From Haloferax marisrubri (lineage in GTDB: Archaea; Halobacteriota; Halobacteria; Halobacteriales; Haloferacaceae): a stretch of DNA of 64,000 nucleotides. The notes beneath the pieces were generated by a model, which was given only the letters and a program-made list of their open reading frames with translations, did not search any database and was not told where the DNA came from. Position numbers and translations under genes: made by a program. How positions within the stretch are numbered: position 1 is the first letter of the stretch; each line of letters begins with the position of its first letter. The stretch is from assembly GCF_001469875.2 (NCBI RefSeq), contig NZ_LOPW02000017.1, forward strand, positions 1 through 64,000, in the 5' to 3' direction. This document shows, piece by piece, positions 7,474-17,025 of the stretch.

Positions 7474-8616
7474 TCAGCGCGAGGCGAAGAGATACCGACC
7501 GGCGTCGACGACGAAGCCGCCGGCCCCGAGAAGCGGGCAGACGGCGAAGCCGAGGAGGTCGACCGCGACGGGTCGCCCGACACCGACCGCGCCGGCCGCC
7601 ACGAGCGCCAGCGGGACGGCCGCCGCGAGCGCGTAGAACCACGTGGTCCACGCGTGGCCGAACCGGGCGATAACCGCGACGAGCGAGACGGCGAGGAGCG
7701 CCGCCGCGACCGGGAAGACGAGCACCGTCGGGGAAGGCGTCGCCGCTGCGGTCTGCAGAGCTGCGAGCCCCGGCACCGACAGCGGCGACGACGCGAGGAG
7801 TCCCGCGGCGGGCGCGGCGGTATCGAGCGACGCGAGCGCGGTCACGAATTCCGCGCCGTCGCCCGCGAGATGCCACGCGAAGCCGCCGAAGTAGGCGAGG
7901 AGCGCGACGAGCGAGACGCCCCACCCGTACCAAAGCGGGTTCGTCGCCCCGGACGCCGACGCTGACGCGGTCGCCGACTCGGAATCGTCGCGCTCGCGTT
8001 CGAACCGGCCGGTCGTCCCCGTCCGACTGGATTGCGATTTTCCGGTGCGGGTTCGCGACGACGAGTTCGACGAGGACGACCGCGAGGAACCCGTAGACCG
8101 GGACGACGAAGACGAAGAAGACGACCGCGAGGTACGCGACCGACTCGACCGGCCCGACCGCGACGAACTCGCGGTCGAAGAGGAAGACGACGTGCGCCCG
8201 GACGCCGACCGTCGGGAGGTCGAGGACGACCGAGAAGACGAAGAAGACGACCGAGCGGAAGAAGACGAGGAGGACGACGTCGCGGACGACGACCGTCCCG
8301 AAGCCGACCGGCCACCGGTTCCCGACCCGCCGGAACCGCCGTTCTCACCGGCCTTCCCGGGGAACTTGAACTTCGTCAGGCCGTCGAGGCGTTTCTCGAC
8401 GTACGTCCGGTGGCCCATCCGGTCGTAGTCGGCGCGTTCGGCGTCGTCGGTGAGGACTTCGTAGGCCTTCCGGACGACGGTGAACTGCGCGGTCGCTCGC
8501 TCGTCGTCGTTGACGTCGGGGTGGTACTCCCGAGCGCGCTGACGAAAGGCCTGCTTTATCTCCGCCGTCTCGGCGTCGCGTTCGACCCCGAGGAGTTCGT
8601 AGAAGTCCACCGGCAT
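7474..8616 (-). CDS. J-domain membrane protein with Ser/Arg-rich linker
   Basis: 380 residues. Residues 1-68 form a J domain (FYELLGVERDAETAEIKQAF) with the HPD tripeptide at 32-34, the signature that stimulates DnaK ATPase. Residues about 95-205 are almost only Ser, Arg, Gly and Thr, an RS-like low-complexity linker that is basic and so unlike the acidic norm of this genome. The C-terminal third (about 235-375) contains about four hydrophobic membrane segments. There are no Zn-finger or DnaJ substrate-binding domains, so this is a type III J protein, presumably recruiting Hsp70 to the membrane. The start is at MPVDFYELL; upstream in-frame codons lie in non-conserved sequence. Confidence 0.82.
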   Translation of the reverse strand: MPVDFYELLGVERDAETAEIKQAFRQRAREYHPDVNDDERATAQFTVVRKAYEVLTDDAERADYDRMGHRTYVEKRLDGLTKFKFPGKAGENGGSGGSGTGGRSASGRSSSATSSSSSSSARSSSSSSRSSSTSRRSASGRTSSSSSTASSSRSGRSSRSRTSRSSSSSSSSRSTGSSRSSSSNSSSRTRTGKSQSSRTGTTGRFERERDDSESATASASASGATNPLWYGWGVSLVALLAYFGGFAWHLAGDGAEFVTALASLDTAAPAAGLLASSPLSVPGLAALQTAAATPSPTVLVFPVAAALLAVSLVAVIARFGHAWTTWFYALAAAVPLALVAAGAVGVGRPVAVDLLGFAVCPLLGAGGFVVDAGRYLFASR

Positions 8617-8782
8617 TCGACGTGCGATTCGATGCGACGCCGGCTTTTGAATGTACCGGGCGTTCGCCCGGCGAATCGAGTCGGCGACCGACCGACTGCC
8701 GGCGAGTGCGCGACAAACCGCGGGACGCCGCGCCGCCGCGACCATTCGGAATAATCATGAACCTCGGCGGTCAGGTGGCCGC

Positions 8783-9775
8783 ATGGAACGGATACGGCTC
8801 GGCAACACCGTCTTCGAGGGCCTGAACAACGCCTATCTCCTCCCCGGCGACCGGCCGACGCTGGTCGACGCCGGCGTCGCGACCGACTCGGTCCGCCGAG
8901 ACCTCCGCGAGGGACTCGACGCGACCAGCTACGAGGTCGCCGACCTCGAAGCCATCGTCCTCACTCACTGGCACGCCGACCACGCCGGACTCGCCGGCGA
9001 GCTACAGGCCGAAAGCGGCGCGCCGGTGTACGTCCACGCCGACGACGCGGGCATCGTCGCGGGCGACCCCGACGCCATCGCGGCCGAGCGCGAGATTCGC
9101 GAGCGCCGCTTTGGCGAGTGGAACATCCCCGACGAACCGCTCGCCGAAGTGACCACGTTCCTCGACGGCCACGACGACCTCCGGGGCGACCGGGTCGACG
9201 TGACGCCCGTCGAGGACGGCGACCGCATCGCCGCCGGCGACGGCGACCTCGAAGTCGTCCACCTCCCCGGCCACGCCGCGGGGCTGAGCGCCTTCGCCTT
9301 CGACGGCGAGCGCGGGCGCGAGGCGTTCGTCGGCGACGTCATCCTCCCGAAGTACACCCCGAACGTCGGCGGCGCGGACCTCCGGGTCGACCGCCCGCTC
9401 GAAACCTACCTCGACAGCCTCGCGCGCCTCGCCGACCGCGACTTCGCGCGGGCGTGGCCCGGCCACCGCGACCCCATCGACGACCCCGCCGGCAGGGCGC
9501 GCGTCATCGCCCAACACCACCGCGAGCGAACCGAGCGCGTCGTCTCGGTCCTCGACGACCACGGCCCGGCCGACGCGTGGACCGTGAGCGCGCACCTGTT
9601 CGGCGACCTCTCGGCCATCCACATCCTCCACGGTCCCGGTGAGGCGTTCGCCCATCTGGACCACCTCGTCGCCGAGGGCGTCGTCGCGCCCCCGGACGAC
9701 GGCGGGCGGTACGAACTCCTCGACGCGGACCCGGAGTTCGACGAACTGGTCGCGGTCCCCGAGACGAAACGTTAA
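8783..9775 (+). CDS. Metallo-beta-lactamase fold hydrolase, LACTB2-like
   Basis: 330 residues. The MBL domain carries [10 protein letters not shown] (HxHxDH, metal ligands), [15 protein letters not shown] and AWPGHRDP. After it comes a C-terminal winged-helix-like segment ([30 protein letters not shown]), the arrangement of LACTB2-type and hydroxyacylglutathione-hydrolase-like proteins. The start at [13 protein letters not shown] fits the beginning of the domain; a TATA-like GGAATAATC at about 8748-8756 gives a short leader. It is divergent from the J-domain gene. The substrate is unknown; members include nucleases and thioesterases. Confidence 0.85.
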   Translation: MERIRLGNTVFEGLNNAYLLPGDRPTLVDAGVATDSVRRDLREGLDATSYEVADLEAIVLTHWHADHAGLAGELQAESGAPVYVHADDAGIVAGDPDAIAAEREIRERRFGEWNIPDEPLAEVTTFLDGHDDLRGDRVDVTPVEDGDRIAAGDGDLEVVHLPGHAAGLSAFAFDGERGREAFVGDVILPKYTPNVGGADLRVDRPLETYLDSLARLADRDFARAWPGHRDPIDDPAGRARVIAQHHRERTERVVSVLDDHGPADAWTVSAHLFGDLSAIHILHGPGEAFAHLDHLVAEGVVAPPDDGGRYELLDADPEFDELVAVPETKR

Positions 9776-9801
9776 AACGCCGCTGGAGGGAACGGAGAGC
9801 C

Positions 9802-10092
9802 ATGGAACTGCGGGTCATCGACAAGACCGACGAGGAACTCCGCATCGAAATCGGCGGCGAGGACCACACCTTCATGAACGTCCTGAAGGGCGAACTCCTC
9901 CAGACCGACACCGTCACGGCCGCGACCTACGACGTGAACCCCGAGCAGTCCGGCGGACAGACCGACCCCGTCCTCTCTATCAAGACGGAGTCCGGCGTCG
10001 ACCCCCTCGACGCGCTCGCGGAGGCCGCCCGCGGCGTCCAGCGCACCGCCGACGACTTCACCGACGCCTACCGCGCCGGTATCGACGCGTAA
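9802..10092 (+). CDS. rpoL: DNA-directed RNA polymerase subunit L (Rpo11)
   Basis: 96 residues, the usual size of archaeal RpoL, which forms a heterodimer with RpoD that nucleates RNA polymerase assembly (AC19/RPB11 fold). The family signature is visible in [18 protein letters not shown] and the following strand [10 protein letters not shown]; the C-terminal dimerisation helix is rich in Ala. The usual RPB11 segment HPL before the last helix is replaced by [15 protein letters not shown] sequence typical of haloarchaea. It lies 26 bases after the MBL gene in the same direction and may be read through from it. Confidence 0.93.
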   Translation: MELRVIDKTDEELRIEIGGEDHTFMNVLKGELLQTDTVTAATYDVNPEQSGGQTDPVLSIKTESGVDPLDALAEAARGVQRTADDFTDAYRAGIDA

Positions 10093-10155
10093 TCTGCGGG
10101 TTCTCTCTCGTTTCTCCCGGCCGTGAGCGGCGCGTCTCTCAGTTCTCGACTTCGG

Positions 10156-10716
10156 TTACTCGTGCCCGCCGCCCGGTCCCTCGTAGTCCTTTTCGCCGGC
10201 CTCGACGCGGACGTCGAGCCAGTTCTCCATCGGAACCAGCGGGCACTCGTAGCGCGGCGAGTAGGCGCAAAACGGGTTGTACGCGTAGTTGAAATCGACC
10301 ACCCACCGGCCGTCGTCGGTCCGGTCCGCGGCTTCGAGGTCGAGGTAGCGACCCGCTCCGTAGGTCTCCTCGGTGTTCGTCTCGTCGCGGAACGGCACCC
10401 ACAGGCGGTCCTCGTCGGCGTCGGCGCGGTAGGCGTTGAGTGCGTAGGACTCGCCATCCACCTCGAACTCGAAGCGGCCCCACGCGAGATACTCGCGCTC
10501 GCCGTCGGTCGAGGTGCCGATGGTGATGCGCTCGGGGTCGTCGTATTCCCGGAGTTCGAGTTCGAACCGGAGGTCGGGGTCGGGGTCGAAGTAGTCGAGG
10601 CCGTCGAAAAACTCCCGCTGGTCCGGCGGAATCGGTGAGTTGCGGTCCGCGGCGAGATAGCGGTCCTTCTCTTCGCGGTGCGTACGGAGGGCGTCGAGCC
10701 ACGCGTCGTCGGTCAT
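10156..10716 (-). CDS. DUF1684 family protein
   Basis: 186 residues. Recognisable DUF1684 features are the N-terminal helix HREEKDRYLA, the block RNSPIPPDQREFFDGLDYF, then the mid-part FRDETNTEETYGAGRYLDL and the C-terminal FNYAYNPFCAYSPRYECPLVPMENWL. The family is found in bacteria and haloarchaea and has no established biochemical function. The start is the first ATG that agrees with the family (MTDDAWLDALRTHREEKD). A TATA-like sequence is not obvious. It is a lone gene, convergent with rpoL. Confidence 0.85.
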   Translation of the reverse strand: MTDDAWLDALRTHREEKDRYLAADRNSPIPPDQREFFDGLDYFDPDPDLRFELELREYDDPERITIGTSTDGEREYLAWGRFEFEVDGESYALNAYRADADEDRLWVPFRDETNTEETYGAGRYLDLEAADRTDDGRWVVDFNYAYNPFCAYSPRYECPLVPMENWLDVRVEAGEKDYEGPGGGHE

Positions 10717-10859
10717 CTCGGGTCGAGATACGGCGCGCCGGCGGGTTAAGATTAGTTCCGACTGCGCGGGGGTCGCACGACCGGCGGGTCGGGGCGGGGC
10801 GAGAATACTGCGAGAAGAGGACGAAGAGAGACGGGAATCGGTCGCGGAGTCGCGGACGC

Positions 10860-11672
10860 TTACAGCCGTACCGGCACGTCGCGCTCGTCGAGGTACTCCT
10901 TGACGTCCTGAATCGTGTACTCGTCGAAGTGGAAGATGGAGGCGGCGAGACCCGCGTCCGCGCCGGCCTCGGTGAACACCTCGTACATGTCCTCGGGACC
11001 GCCACAGCCGGAGGAGGCGATGACGGGCGTCGAGACGTTGTCGCAGACGGCCTTCGTCAGCGGGATGTCGTAGCCGTCTTTCGTGCCGTCGGCGTCGATG
11101 GAGTTGATGAACAGTTCGCCCGCACCGCGGGACTCGGCCTCGCGGGCCCACTCGATAACGTCGACGCCGGTGCCCTCGCGGCCGCCCTTGACGGTGCACT
11201 CGAACCAGCAGGACTCGCCGTCCACCTCGGCGTAGTGCTCGCCCGCCTCGTCGTAGCGTCGGCGGGCGTCCACCGAGATGACGATGCACTGGCTGCCGAA
11301 GGAGCGCGCGCCCTCCTCGATGAGGTCGGGGTTCTGGAGCGCCGCGGTGTTGATAGAGACCTTGTCCGCGCCGGCGCGGAGCGTCTCTTTGATGTCGTCG
11401 CGGGTGCGGATACCGCCGCCGACGGTCAGCGGGATGAACACCTCGTCCGCGACCTTCGAGACGGTGTCGAGCATCGTCTCGCGCCCCTCGGCGGAGGCGG
11501 TGATGTCGAGGAAGACGAACTCGTCCGCGCCCGCCTCGTTGTACAGTTTGGCCATCTCGACCGGGTCGCCCGTGTACTTCAGGTCCTCGAAGTTGACGCC
11601 GGTGTAGACGGCCGGGTTCCCGTCCTCGTCGAGGTCGACGTCGATACAGGGGATGATGCGCTTCGTGAGCAT
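10860..11672 (-). CDS. hisF: Imidazole glycerol phosphate synthase cyclase subunit HisF
   Basis: 270 residues, a full-length TIM barrel. HisF cyclises PRFAR with ammonia supplied by HisH to form imidazole glycerol phosphate and AICAR; the AICAR feeds purine synthesis. Hallmarks are [14 protein letters not shown] with catalytic Asp11, [20 protein letters not shown] with the second catalytic Asp, and the phosphate-binding [12 protein letters not shown]. The loop [14 protein letters not shown] corresponds to the usual barrel segment. Histidine genes are scattered in haloarchaea, and no other his gene is near. Confidence 0.96.
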   Translation of the reverse strand: MLTKRIIPCIDVDLDEDGNPAVYTGVNFEDLKYTGDPVEMAKLYNEAGADEFVFLDITASAEGRETMLDTVSKVADEVFIPLTVGGGIRTRDDIKETLRAGADKVSINTAALQNPDLIEEGARSFGSQCIVISVDARRRYDEAGEHYAEVDGESCWFECTVKGGREGTGVDVIEWAREAESRGAGELFINSIDADGTKDGYDIPLTKAVCDNVSTPVIASSGCGGPEDMYEVFTEAGADAGLAASIFHFDEYTIQDVKEYLDERDVPVRL

Positions 11673-11853
11673 TCGCTACTGAATCGTTGGCGAAAGAGCC
11701 GTTTCACCGTTTCGACTACGGCAGGTGGTGGGCGGAATTCCGACCATCTCGCCGAGTCGTCCGGTGACGAGCGTACCACTAAGTTGGTCTCTCGCACAGA
11801 GGGGGTTTGATGACCCGTCCGCGAGAACCCCGACGCGGGTTCCAGTTCGAACG

Positions 11854-12009
11854 ATGGCGGATTCAGCCGAGTTACTCAGCCTGCTGGTGGTCGTCGAGTT
11901 CGTGGTGATAGCCGTGATAGTGGCGCTTCTGGTCCCGCTCGACGCCGCGGTTCCGTTCCTCCCGCTCGCGCTCGCGTTTCTGGTCGTGCTGTCTCTGTAC
12001 TTGACCTGA
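11854..12009 (+). CDS. Small membrane protein, function unknown
   Basis: 51 residues, nearly all hydrophobic: two predicted membrane helices (about residues 5-28 and 32-50) with an Asp at the turn (VPLDAAVPFLPLA). ATG start. The frame is open further upstream without resemblance to anything. Small paired-helix proteins like this are common in haloarchaeal genomes and mostly uncharacterised. It is followed by another small membrane protein. Confidence 0.55.
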   Translation: MADSAELLSLLVVVEFVVIAVIVALLVPLDAAVPFLPLALAFLVVLSLYLT

Positions 12010-12127
12010 CCGTGCGGTTCCGTTCCTGACCCGTCCGGCGCGACGTGCTCCCGCGACCGGCCGCCGACTCGCCGCCCGCGGACGACGGTTAGGTGCGTTT
12101 TTGTACCGCGAACCCGTCGCCCCGCGT

Positions 12128-12301
12128 ATGAGCGACGACCACGACCACGGCGGCCACGGACACGACGACCACCACGCGGACGAGGACGCCCGCGTCACCT
12201 CTCCGATGCAGGAGTTCTCGATGAGTCAGGTCACGACCGGTATCCTCGTTCTCGTCGTCGGCCTCGTCGTCGTATTCGGCCTCCCGCTGGCGCTCGCGTA
12301 A
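12128..12301 (+). CDS. Small His-rich single-helix membrane protein
   Basis: 57 residues. The N-terminal 22 residues are a His/Asp cluster (DDHDHGGHGHDDHHADED) that could bind divalent metal, followed by an amphipathic turn and one membrane helix at about 35-56 (VTTGILVLVVGLVVVFGLPLA). A TATA-like GTTTTTGTACC around 12096-12106 lies about 27 bases before the ATG, so the transcript is leaderless and the start well supported. Metal-related function is only inferred from composition. Confidence 0.7.
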   Translation: MSDDHDHGGHGHDDHHADEDARVTSPMQEFSMSQVTTGILVLVVGLVVVFGLPLALA

Positions 12302-12395
12302 GGCGTTCGGGAGCCCCGGAGCCACTCGAAACCGACAACCCGTACGAACTTCCGCGTTCTCTCCCCTTTTCAGGCCGCCGCGGCTACGGCCCGGT

Positions 12396-13367
12396 GTGAA
12401 ATCTATCGTCGTCACCGAGTACGGCAGTTCCGATAGCCTCGAACTACAGGAGACCGAGACGCCCGAGCCGGGCCCGGGCGAGGTCCGCATCGCCGTCGAG
12501 GCCGCCGGCATCAACTTCGCCGACATCATGCAGCGGCGCGGAACCTACCGTGACGGACCGGAGCCGCCGTACACGCCGGGGATGGAGGCCGCGGGGACCA
12601 TCGACGCGGTCGGCGAGGGCGTCGACCGCGAGGTCGGCGAACGCGTCGTCGCCATGACCGGCGGCGGGGCGTACGCCGAGTACGTCACCACGCCGGCCCC
12701 GACGCTGTTCGACGTGCCCGAGTCGATGTCGTTCGCCGAGGCCGCCGGCTTCCCCGTCCAGTTCCTCACCGCCTACAACTGCCTCCACGAGTGGGGCGAC
12801 CTCGCGGACGACGAGCGCGTGCTGATTCAGGCGGCCGCCGGCGGCGTCGGCACCGCGGCGGTCCAACTCGCCTCCCACGCCGGCGTCGAGACGTTCGGCA
12901 CGGCCAGCACCGAGGAGAAACTCGGCCTCGCGGCCGACCTCGGCCTCGACCACGGCATTCAGTACACCGAGGAGGACTTCCGTGAGGTCGTCGCCGACGA
13001 GACCGACGGCGCGGGCGTCGACCTCGTCCTCGACGGCGTCGGCGGCGAGACGTTCGAGCGCAGTCTCGACGCCCTCGCCGACTTCGGCCGACTCGTCACC
13101 TACGGCGCGGCCTCCGGCGACGCGGCCGAAGCGGACCCGACGCGCCTGCTGTTCGAGAACAAGTCCGTCATCGGCTTCCACCTCGGAAGCGCCATGCAGC
13201 AGCGCCCCGAGTCGGTCCTCGGCGCGGTGCCGGAACTGTCCGAACTGCTCGCCGCGGGCGAACTCGACGTGGTCGTCGGCGAGGCGTTCGACCTCGAAGA
13301 CGCCGCGGCGGCCCACGAGTACATCGAAGCCAGAAAGAGCAGCGGAAAAGTCGTCCTCGAACCGTAG
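12396..13367 (+). CDS. Zinc-independent quinone oxidoreductase (MDR superfamily)
   Basis: 323 residues. N-terminal GroES-like catalytic domain (AGINFADIMQRRGTY, PGMEAAGTIDAVGEG) and a Rossmann NAD(P)H-binding domain with the quinone-reductase signature IQAAAGGVGTAAVQLA near residue 145. There are no zinc ligands, as in the QOR/zeta-crystallin group. NADPH-dependent reduction of quinones or enals is the family activity; the physiological substrate is unknown. The start is GTG; the TATA-like CCCTTTTCAG at about 12363-12372 lies at leaderless distance, supporting it. Confidence 0.88.
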   Translation: MKSIVVTEYGSSDSLELQETETPEPGPGEVRIAVEAAGINFADIMQRRGTYRDGPEPPYTPGMEAAGTIDAVGEGVDREVGERVVAMTGGGAYAEYVTTPAPTLFDVPESMSFAEAAGFPVQFLTAYNCLHEWGDLADDERVLIQAAAGGVGTAAVQLASHAGVETFGTASTEEKLGLAADLGLDHGIQYTEEDFREVVADETDGAGVDLVLDGVGGETFERSLDALADFGRLVTYGAASGDAAEADPTRLLFENKSVIGFHLGSAMQQRPESVLGAVPELSELLAAGELDVVVGEAFDLEDAAAAHEYIEARKSSGKVVLEP

Positions 13368-13412
13368 CGAGGTGGTGCGACGCGGACGCGTTTTTGCAGT
13401 TTAGGTTTCGGT

Positions 13413-15521
13413 TCAGTCGAGTTCACGCGCGAGCACGTCGCGCAGGTCGGCGATGTCGGCCGCGCCGTAAGCGACCTCGTCGCCGTCAACCGCGAGCGAG
13501 AGCGTCGCGTCGTCGGTCGTCGCCCCGAGTTCGACGACGGGCACGTCGCCCGCGAGGTCGCGGAGCGCGGCCTCGTCGGTCGTCTCGACGACGACGCGAC
13601 CGGGCGTCTCCTCGAACAGCGAGACGTAGTCGGCGACGGACACCTCCGCGCCGACCTCGTCGGTGACCATCTCGGCCAGCGCGACCGCGAGGCCGCCGTG
13701 GCTCACGTCGTGGACCGCGACCGTGGACTCGTCGGCCGCGACCGTCCGAATCGTCTCGACCGCCGTCGCGGCGTCGGCGTCCTCGGGGAGCGCCGGGAAG
13801 GCGTCGGAGCCGCCGGCGTGTTCGAGGACCGCCGAACCGCCGAGCGCGCCGCCGGGGAAGCCCACGAGGAACAGGTCGCCCTCGCCCGAAAGCGAGAGGC
13901 CGGGCGAGGAGCCGTCCGCCTTACCCACCATTGCCAGCGTCGGCGTCGGCGGAATCGGGCCGGAGACGGAGTCGTTGTACAGCGAGACGTTGCCGCCGAC
14001 GACCGGGACCGAAAGCGCCCGACACATGTCGGCGAGGCCGTCGACGATGCCCTTGAAGCCACCGTACACGTCGGGTTTCTCGGGGTTGCCGCCGTTGAGA
14101 CAGTCGACGGTCGCGAGGGGCGACGCGCCCTTCGCGGCGAGGTTGGTCGCGTTCTCGAAGGCGACGGCGCGCGCGCCGTCGTAAGGCGCGGCGGTCGTCC
14201 AGTTGGGGTCCGCGCCGCCGGTGAACGCGAGTTTCGTGTCGGCTTCGGGCACGTCGAGGAGCGCCGCGTCGTCGCCGGGCCGGCGGGCGGTCCGCAGGCC
14301 GACCTCGTGGTCGTACTGGCGGTAGACCCAGCGCTTCGACGCCGTGTTGGGGTCGGCGACGACCGCCTCGAACGCGTCTTCGAGGTCGAACGCGGGGAGG
14401 TCGCGCTCCGCCGACTCGGGTTCGACCGAGTCGAGGTCGTTCATCGGCGCGCCCTCGGCGAGGAACTCCGGGGGCACGTCGACGACGGGTTCGCCGTCGA
14501 AGGTGCAGACGTAGTTGCCCTCGGCGACCTCGCCGATGACGGCGCTGCCGAGGTCGAAGCGCGCGGCGAGTTCCTGCACGCGCTCGACGTTCTCGGGGGT
14601 CACCTCGTAGCACATGCGCTCTTGAGACTCCGAGAGGAGAATCTCGAAGGCGTTCATGTTCGGCTCGCGCTGGTGGACCTTTTCGAGGTCGATTTCCGCG
14701 CCGAAGCCGCCCTTGGCGACGAGTTCCGAGGACGCGCCGCCGAGGCCGGCGGCCCCGAGGTCGCGGGCGGACTCGACGAGGTCCTCGTCGATGAGCGCCT
14801 CGTTGCACTCGATGAGCAGTTTCTCCGTGTAGGGGTCGCCGACCTGCACCGCGGGCCGGTCTTCGGTCTCGGCGTCTTCTGCGAGGTCCTCGCTGGCGAA
14901 GGACGCGCCGCCGAGGCCGTCGCGGCCGGTCGAACTGCCGACGAGGACGAGTTTGTTGCCCGCCTTCTGGGCTTCGGCCGTGACGAGGCGGTCGGCCGAC
15001 AGGAGGCCGACGCAGGCGACGTTGACGAGGGGGTTGCCCTCGTAGTTCTCGTGGAACGAGGTCGACCCGGTTACCGTGGGGACGCCGATGGCGTTGCCGT
15101 AGTCGGCGATACCCTCGACGACGCCGTCGAGGAGGTACCGCGAGTGCTCGCGGTCGAAGTCGCCGAAGTAGAGGCAGTCGGCGAGCGCGATGGGGTACGC
15201 GCCCATCGAGAGGGTGTCGCGGACGATGCCGCCGACGCCCGTGGCCGCGCCGTCGTAGGGGTCGACGTAGGAGGGGTGGTTGTGGCTCTCGATACCGAGC
15301 GTGATGTAGGTGTCGTCGTCCAGAGCGACGACCGCCGCGTCGTCACCGGGGCCGATGACGACCTGGTCGCCCTCCGAGTCGAACGCCGACAGAAGCGGGC
15401 GAGACGACCGGTAGGCGCAGTGTTCGCTCCAGAGGTTTTCGAAGAGTATCTCCTCGGCCGGCGTCGGGTCTCGACCGAGCTCGGCGACGACGAGGTCGCG
15501 GTCCGCGTCGGAAAGCGTCAT
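13413..15521 (-). CDS. purL: Phosphoribosylformylglycinamidine synthase subunit PurL
   Basis: 702 residues, the small-type (archaeal and Gram-positive) PurL that works with PurS and PurQ to convert FGAR to FGAM in step four of purine synthesis. Conserved blocks include [13 protein letters not shown] near the N-terminus, the His motif [31 protein letters not shown], and the repeated AIRS-like halves ending in [20 protein letters not shown]-like TTTACAATG on the minus strand near 15549 predicts a leaderless transcript. A palindromic 15-bp motif lies just upstream of this box and recurs between purB and purH. Confidence 0.97.
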   Translation of the reverse strand: MTLSDADRDLVVAELGRDPTPAEEILFENLWSEHCAYRSSRPLLSAFDSEGDQVVIGPGDDAAVVALDDDTYITLGIESHNHPSYVDPYDGAATGVGGIVRDTLSMGAYPIALADCLYFGDFDREHSRYLLDGVVEGIADYGNAIGVPTVTGSTSFHENYEGNPLVNVACVGLLSADRLVTAEAQKAGNKLVLVGSSTGRDGLGGASFASEDLAEDAETEDRPAVQVGDPYTEKLLIECNEALIDEDLVESARDLGAAGLGGASSELVAKGGFGAEIDLEKVHQREPNMNAFEILLSESQERMCYEVTPENVERVQELAARFDLGSAVIGEVAEGNYVCTFDGEPVVDVPPEFLAEGAPMNDLDSVEPESAERDLPAFDLEDAFEAVVADPNTASKRWVYRQYDHEVGLRTARRPGDDAALLDVPEADTKLAFTGGADPNWTTAAPYDGARAVAFENATNLAAKGASPLATVDCLNGGNPEKPDVYGGFKGIVDGLADMCRALSVPVVGGNVSLYNDSVSGPIPPTPTLAMVGKADGSSPGLSLSGEGDLFLVGFPGGALGGSAVLEHAGGSDAFPALPEDADAATAVETIRTVAADESTVAVHDVSHGGLAVALAEMVTDEVGAEVSVADYVSLFEETPGRVVVETTDEAALRDLAGDVPVVELGATTDDATLSLAVDGDEVAYGAADIADLRDVLARELD

Positions 15522-15564
15522 TCATTGGTATGGTCAGAACGCACATTGTAAACCCTTTCTATGT

Positions 15565-15579
15565 GCACGAACGTGCGCA
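15565..15579. promoter_or_regulatory. Candidate purine operator upstream of purL
   Basis: GCACGAACGTGCGCA, containing the inverted repeat GCACG-AA-CGTGC, starts 44 bases before the purL ATG and just upstream of its TATA box. A 15-bp element identical at 13 positions lies between purB and purH (56185-56199). Confidence 0.5.
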
Positions 15580-15617
15580 AAATATGGTCGGAGTCGCCGT
15601 CGCGGCCGTCATCCGAC

Positions 15618-16052
15618 TCACGCGGGCGTGTACGGCGGCGACTCGGCGCGGATTATCTCCGTCAGTTCGTGCATCTCGTCTTGGAGTAACACGAGTAAGT
15701 CGTCCATCGTGACGATGCCCATGAGCCTGCCGCCGTCGGTTATCGGCGCGCGTCGGACGCCGTGTTCCCGCATCTGCCGGAACAGGTCGAAGACGCCCAC
15801 GTCGGCGTCGACGGTGAACGGTCGCTCTGTCATCGCGTCTCTGGCCGTCATCCCGCTCGTGTCGCCGCCGGCGGCGACGCACTTGAGCGCGATGTCGCGG
15901 TCCGTCACGATGCCTCGGATGTCGTCGCCGTCCGCGACGACGACCGAACCGACATTTCGGTCCTCCATCAACTTCGCCAGCTCTCGAATCGGGGTGTCTT
16001 CCCTCGCTGTCACCAGTTCGTCTCTCGGTCGTGCGATGTCTCGTACGGTCAT
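15618..16052 (-). CDS. CBS-domain pair protein
   Basis: 144 residues consisting of two CBS motifs and nothing else: residues about 5-60 (VTAREDTPIRELAKLMEDRNVGSVVV, DDIRGIVTDRD) and 72-130 (MTERPFTVDADVGVFDLFRQMREHGVRRAPI, RLMGIVTMDDLL), followed by a short helix. Such pairs form a Bateman module that binds adenine nucleotides and senses energy state. I chose the ATG (MTVRDIARP) over an in-frame GTG three codons upstream. It lies upstream of purL in the same orientation, but purL has its own promoter. Confidence 0.85.
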   Translation of the reverse strand: MTVRDIARPRDELVTAREDTPIRELAKLMEDRNVGSVVVADGDDIRGIVTDRDIALKCVAAGGDTSGMTARDAMTERPFTVDADVGVFDLFRQMREHGVRRAPITDGGRLMGIVTMDDLLVLLQDEMHELTEIIRAESPPYTPA

Positions 16053-16341
16053 CTCTCTCACCCGGTGGAACCACGCGATGTGGGTACGCCACCGTTCGAC
16101 ACGTTCGTCGCCCGCGATATTATTTCTGTATTCTTACATTTCATCCAGTTTCGGCGGTATGTCGGCGCGAGCGGAGTGTCTGCGGGCGGTGACGGTCTCG
16201 CGTCGAGTGCGCCGTCGGTCGCTCGCGGTGAGGCGACGGGGTGCGCCGCTTCGCTAGTCAATCTACAACTGTGCGTGAGGTACACACGCCAATCACACCG
16301 GGACCGGGGCGCTTTTTTAGCCTCCATCGTTAGGAGACGAT

Positions 16342-17025
16342 GTGTTATCGGTCGAGTTGCACTCGCATTCGTCTCTGTCCTACGACGGGCGGGACCCAAT
16401 CGAGTACCTCCTCGAACAGGCGGTCGCGGTCGGCTTGGACGCCCTCGCCGTGACCGACCACGACGAGATAGACGCCAGCCTCGAAGCCGCGGAACTCGCG
16501 GGCGACTACGGGCTGGTCGGCATTCCGGGGATGGAAGTCACCTGCGCCGCGGGCCACGTGCTCGCCTTGGGCGTCGAGGAACTGATTCCCGCGGGGCTGT
16601 CGTACGACGAGACGCTCGACCGCATCCACGACGCCGGGGGCATCGCCGTCGTCCCGCACCCGTTCCAGAAATCGCGCCACGGCGTCGCCCCGCATATCTC
16701 CAGCGCGCAACTCGCCAGCGCCGACGCCATCGAAATCTACAACTCGCGGCTCCTCACCGGCATCGCAAACCAGCGCGCCGAGCGGTTCGCCAAGCGGCGG
16801 AACCTCCCGATGACCGCCGGAAGCGACGCCCACATCGCGGAGATGGTCGGACAGGCCGTCACCGAGGTCGGCACCGACACCCGAAGCGCCGACGCCATCC
16901 TCTCGGCCGTCGCCGAGGGGCGAACCAGCGTCGTCGGCAACAAGACCCCGTGGCGCATCTCGTTCCGGCAGGCCGCGGGCGGCGCGACCCGACGCCTGAA
17001 ACACGCCCTGACGGACCTGTTCTGA
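16342..17025 (+). CDS. PHP-domain metal-dependent phosphoesterase
   Basis: 227 residues. PHP signatures are ELHSHSSLSYDG (HxH metal ligands), VTDHDEIDA, GIPGMEVTC, VVPHPFQ and GSDAHIAEMVGQA, so the trinuclear metal site looks complete. Family members include histidinol phosphatase and nucleotide or RNA phosphoesterases; the substrate is not evident. The start is GTG: GCTTTTTTAGC at 16312-16322 is a TATA box at leaderless distance, and the ATG two bases upstream is out of frame. The stop overlaps by one base the start of the asparagine-synthase-like gene, implying a two-gene operon. Confidence 0.85.
   Translation: MLSVELHSHSSLSYDGRDPIEYLLEQAVAVGLDALAVTDHDEIDASLEAAELAGDYGLVGIPGMEVTCAAGHVLALGVEELIPAGLSYDETLDRIHDAGGIAVVPHPFQKSRHGVAPHISSAQLASADAIEIYNSRLLTGIANQRAERFAKRRNLPMTAGSDAHIAEMVGQAVTEVGTDTRSADAILSAVAEGRTSVVGNKTPWRISFRQAAGGATRRLKHALTDLF

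Noticed and set aside
8045..8428. Acidic 127-codon + strand ORF opposite the J protein linker
   Set aside because: Haloarchaeal-looking composition, but it is the complement of the Ser/Arg codons and has no promoter; the minus frame has an HPD-containing J domain in the same reading frame.
13698..15551. 617-codon + strand frame opposite purL
   Set aside because: Antisense of an intact purL; no motif.
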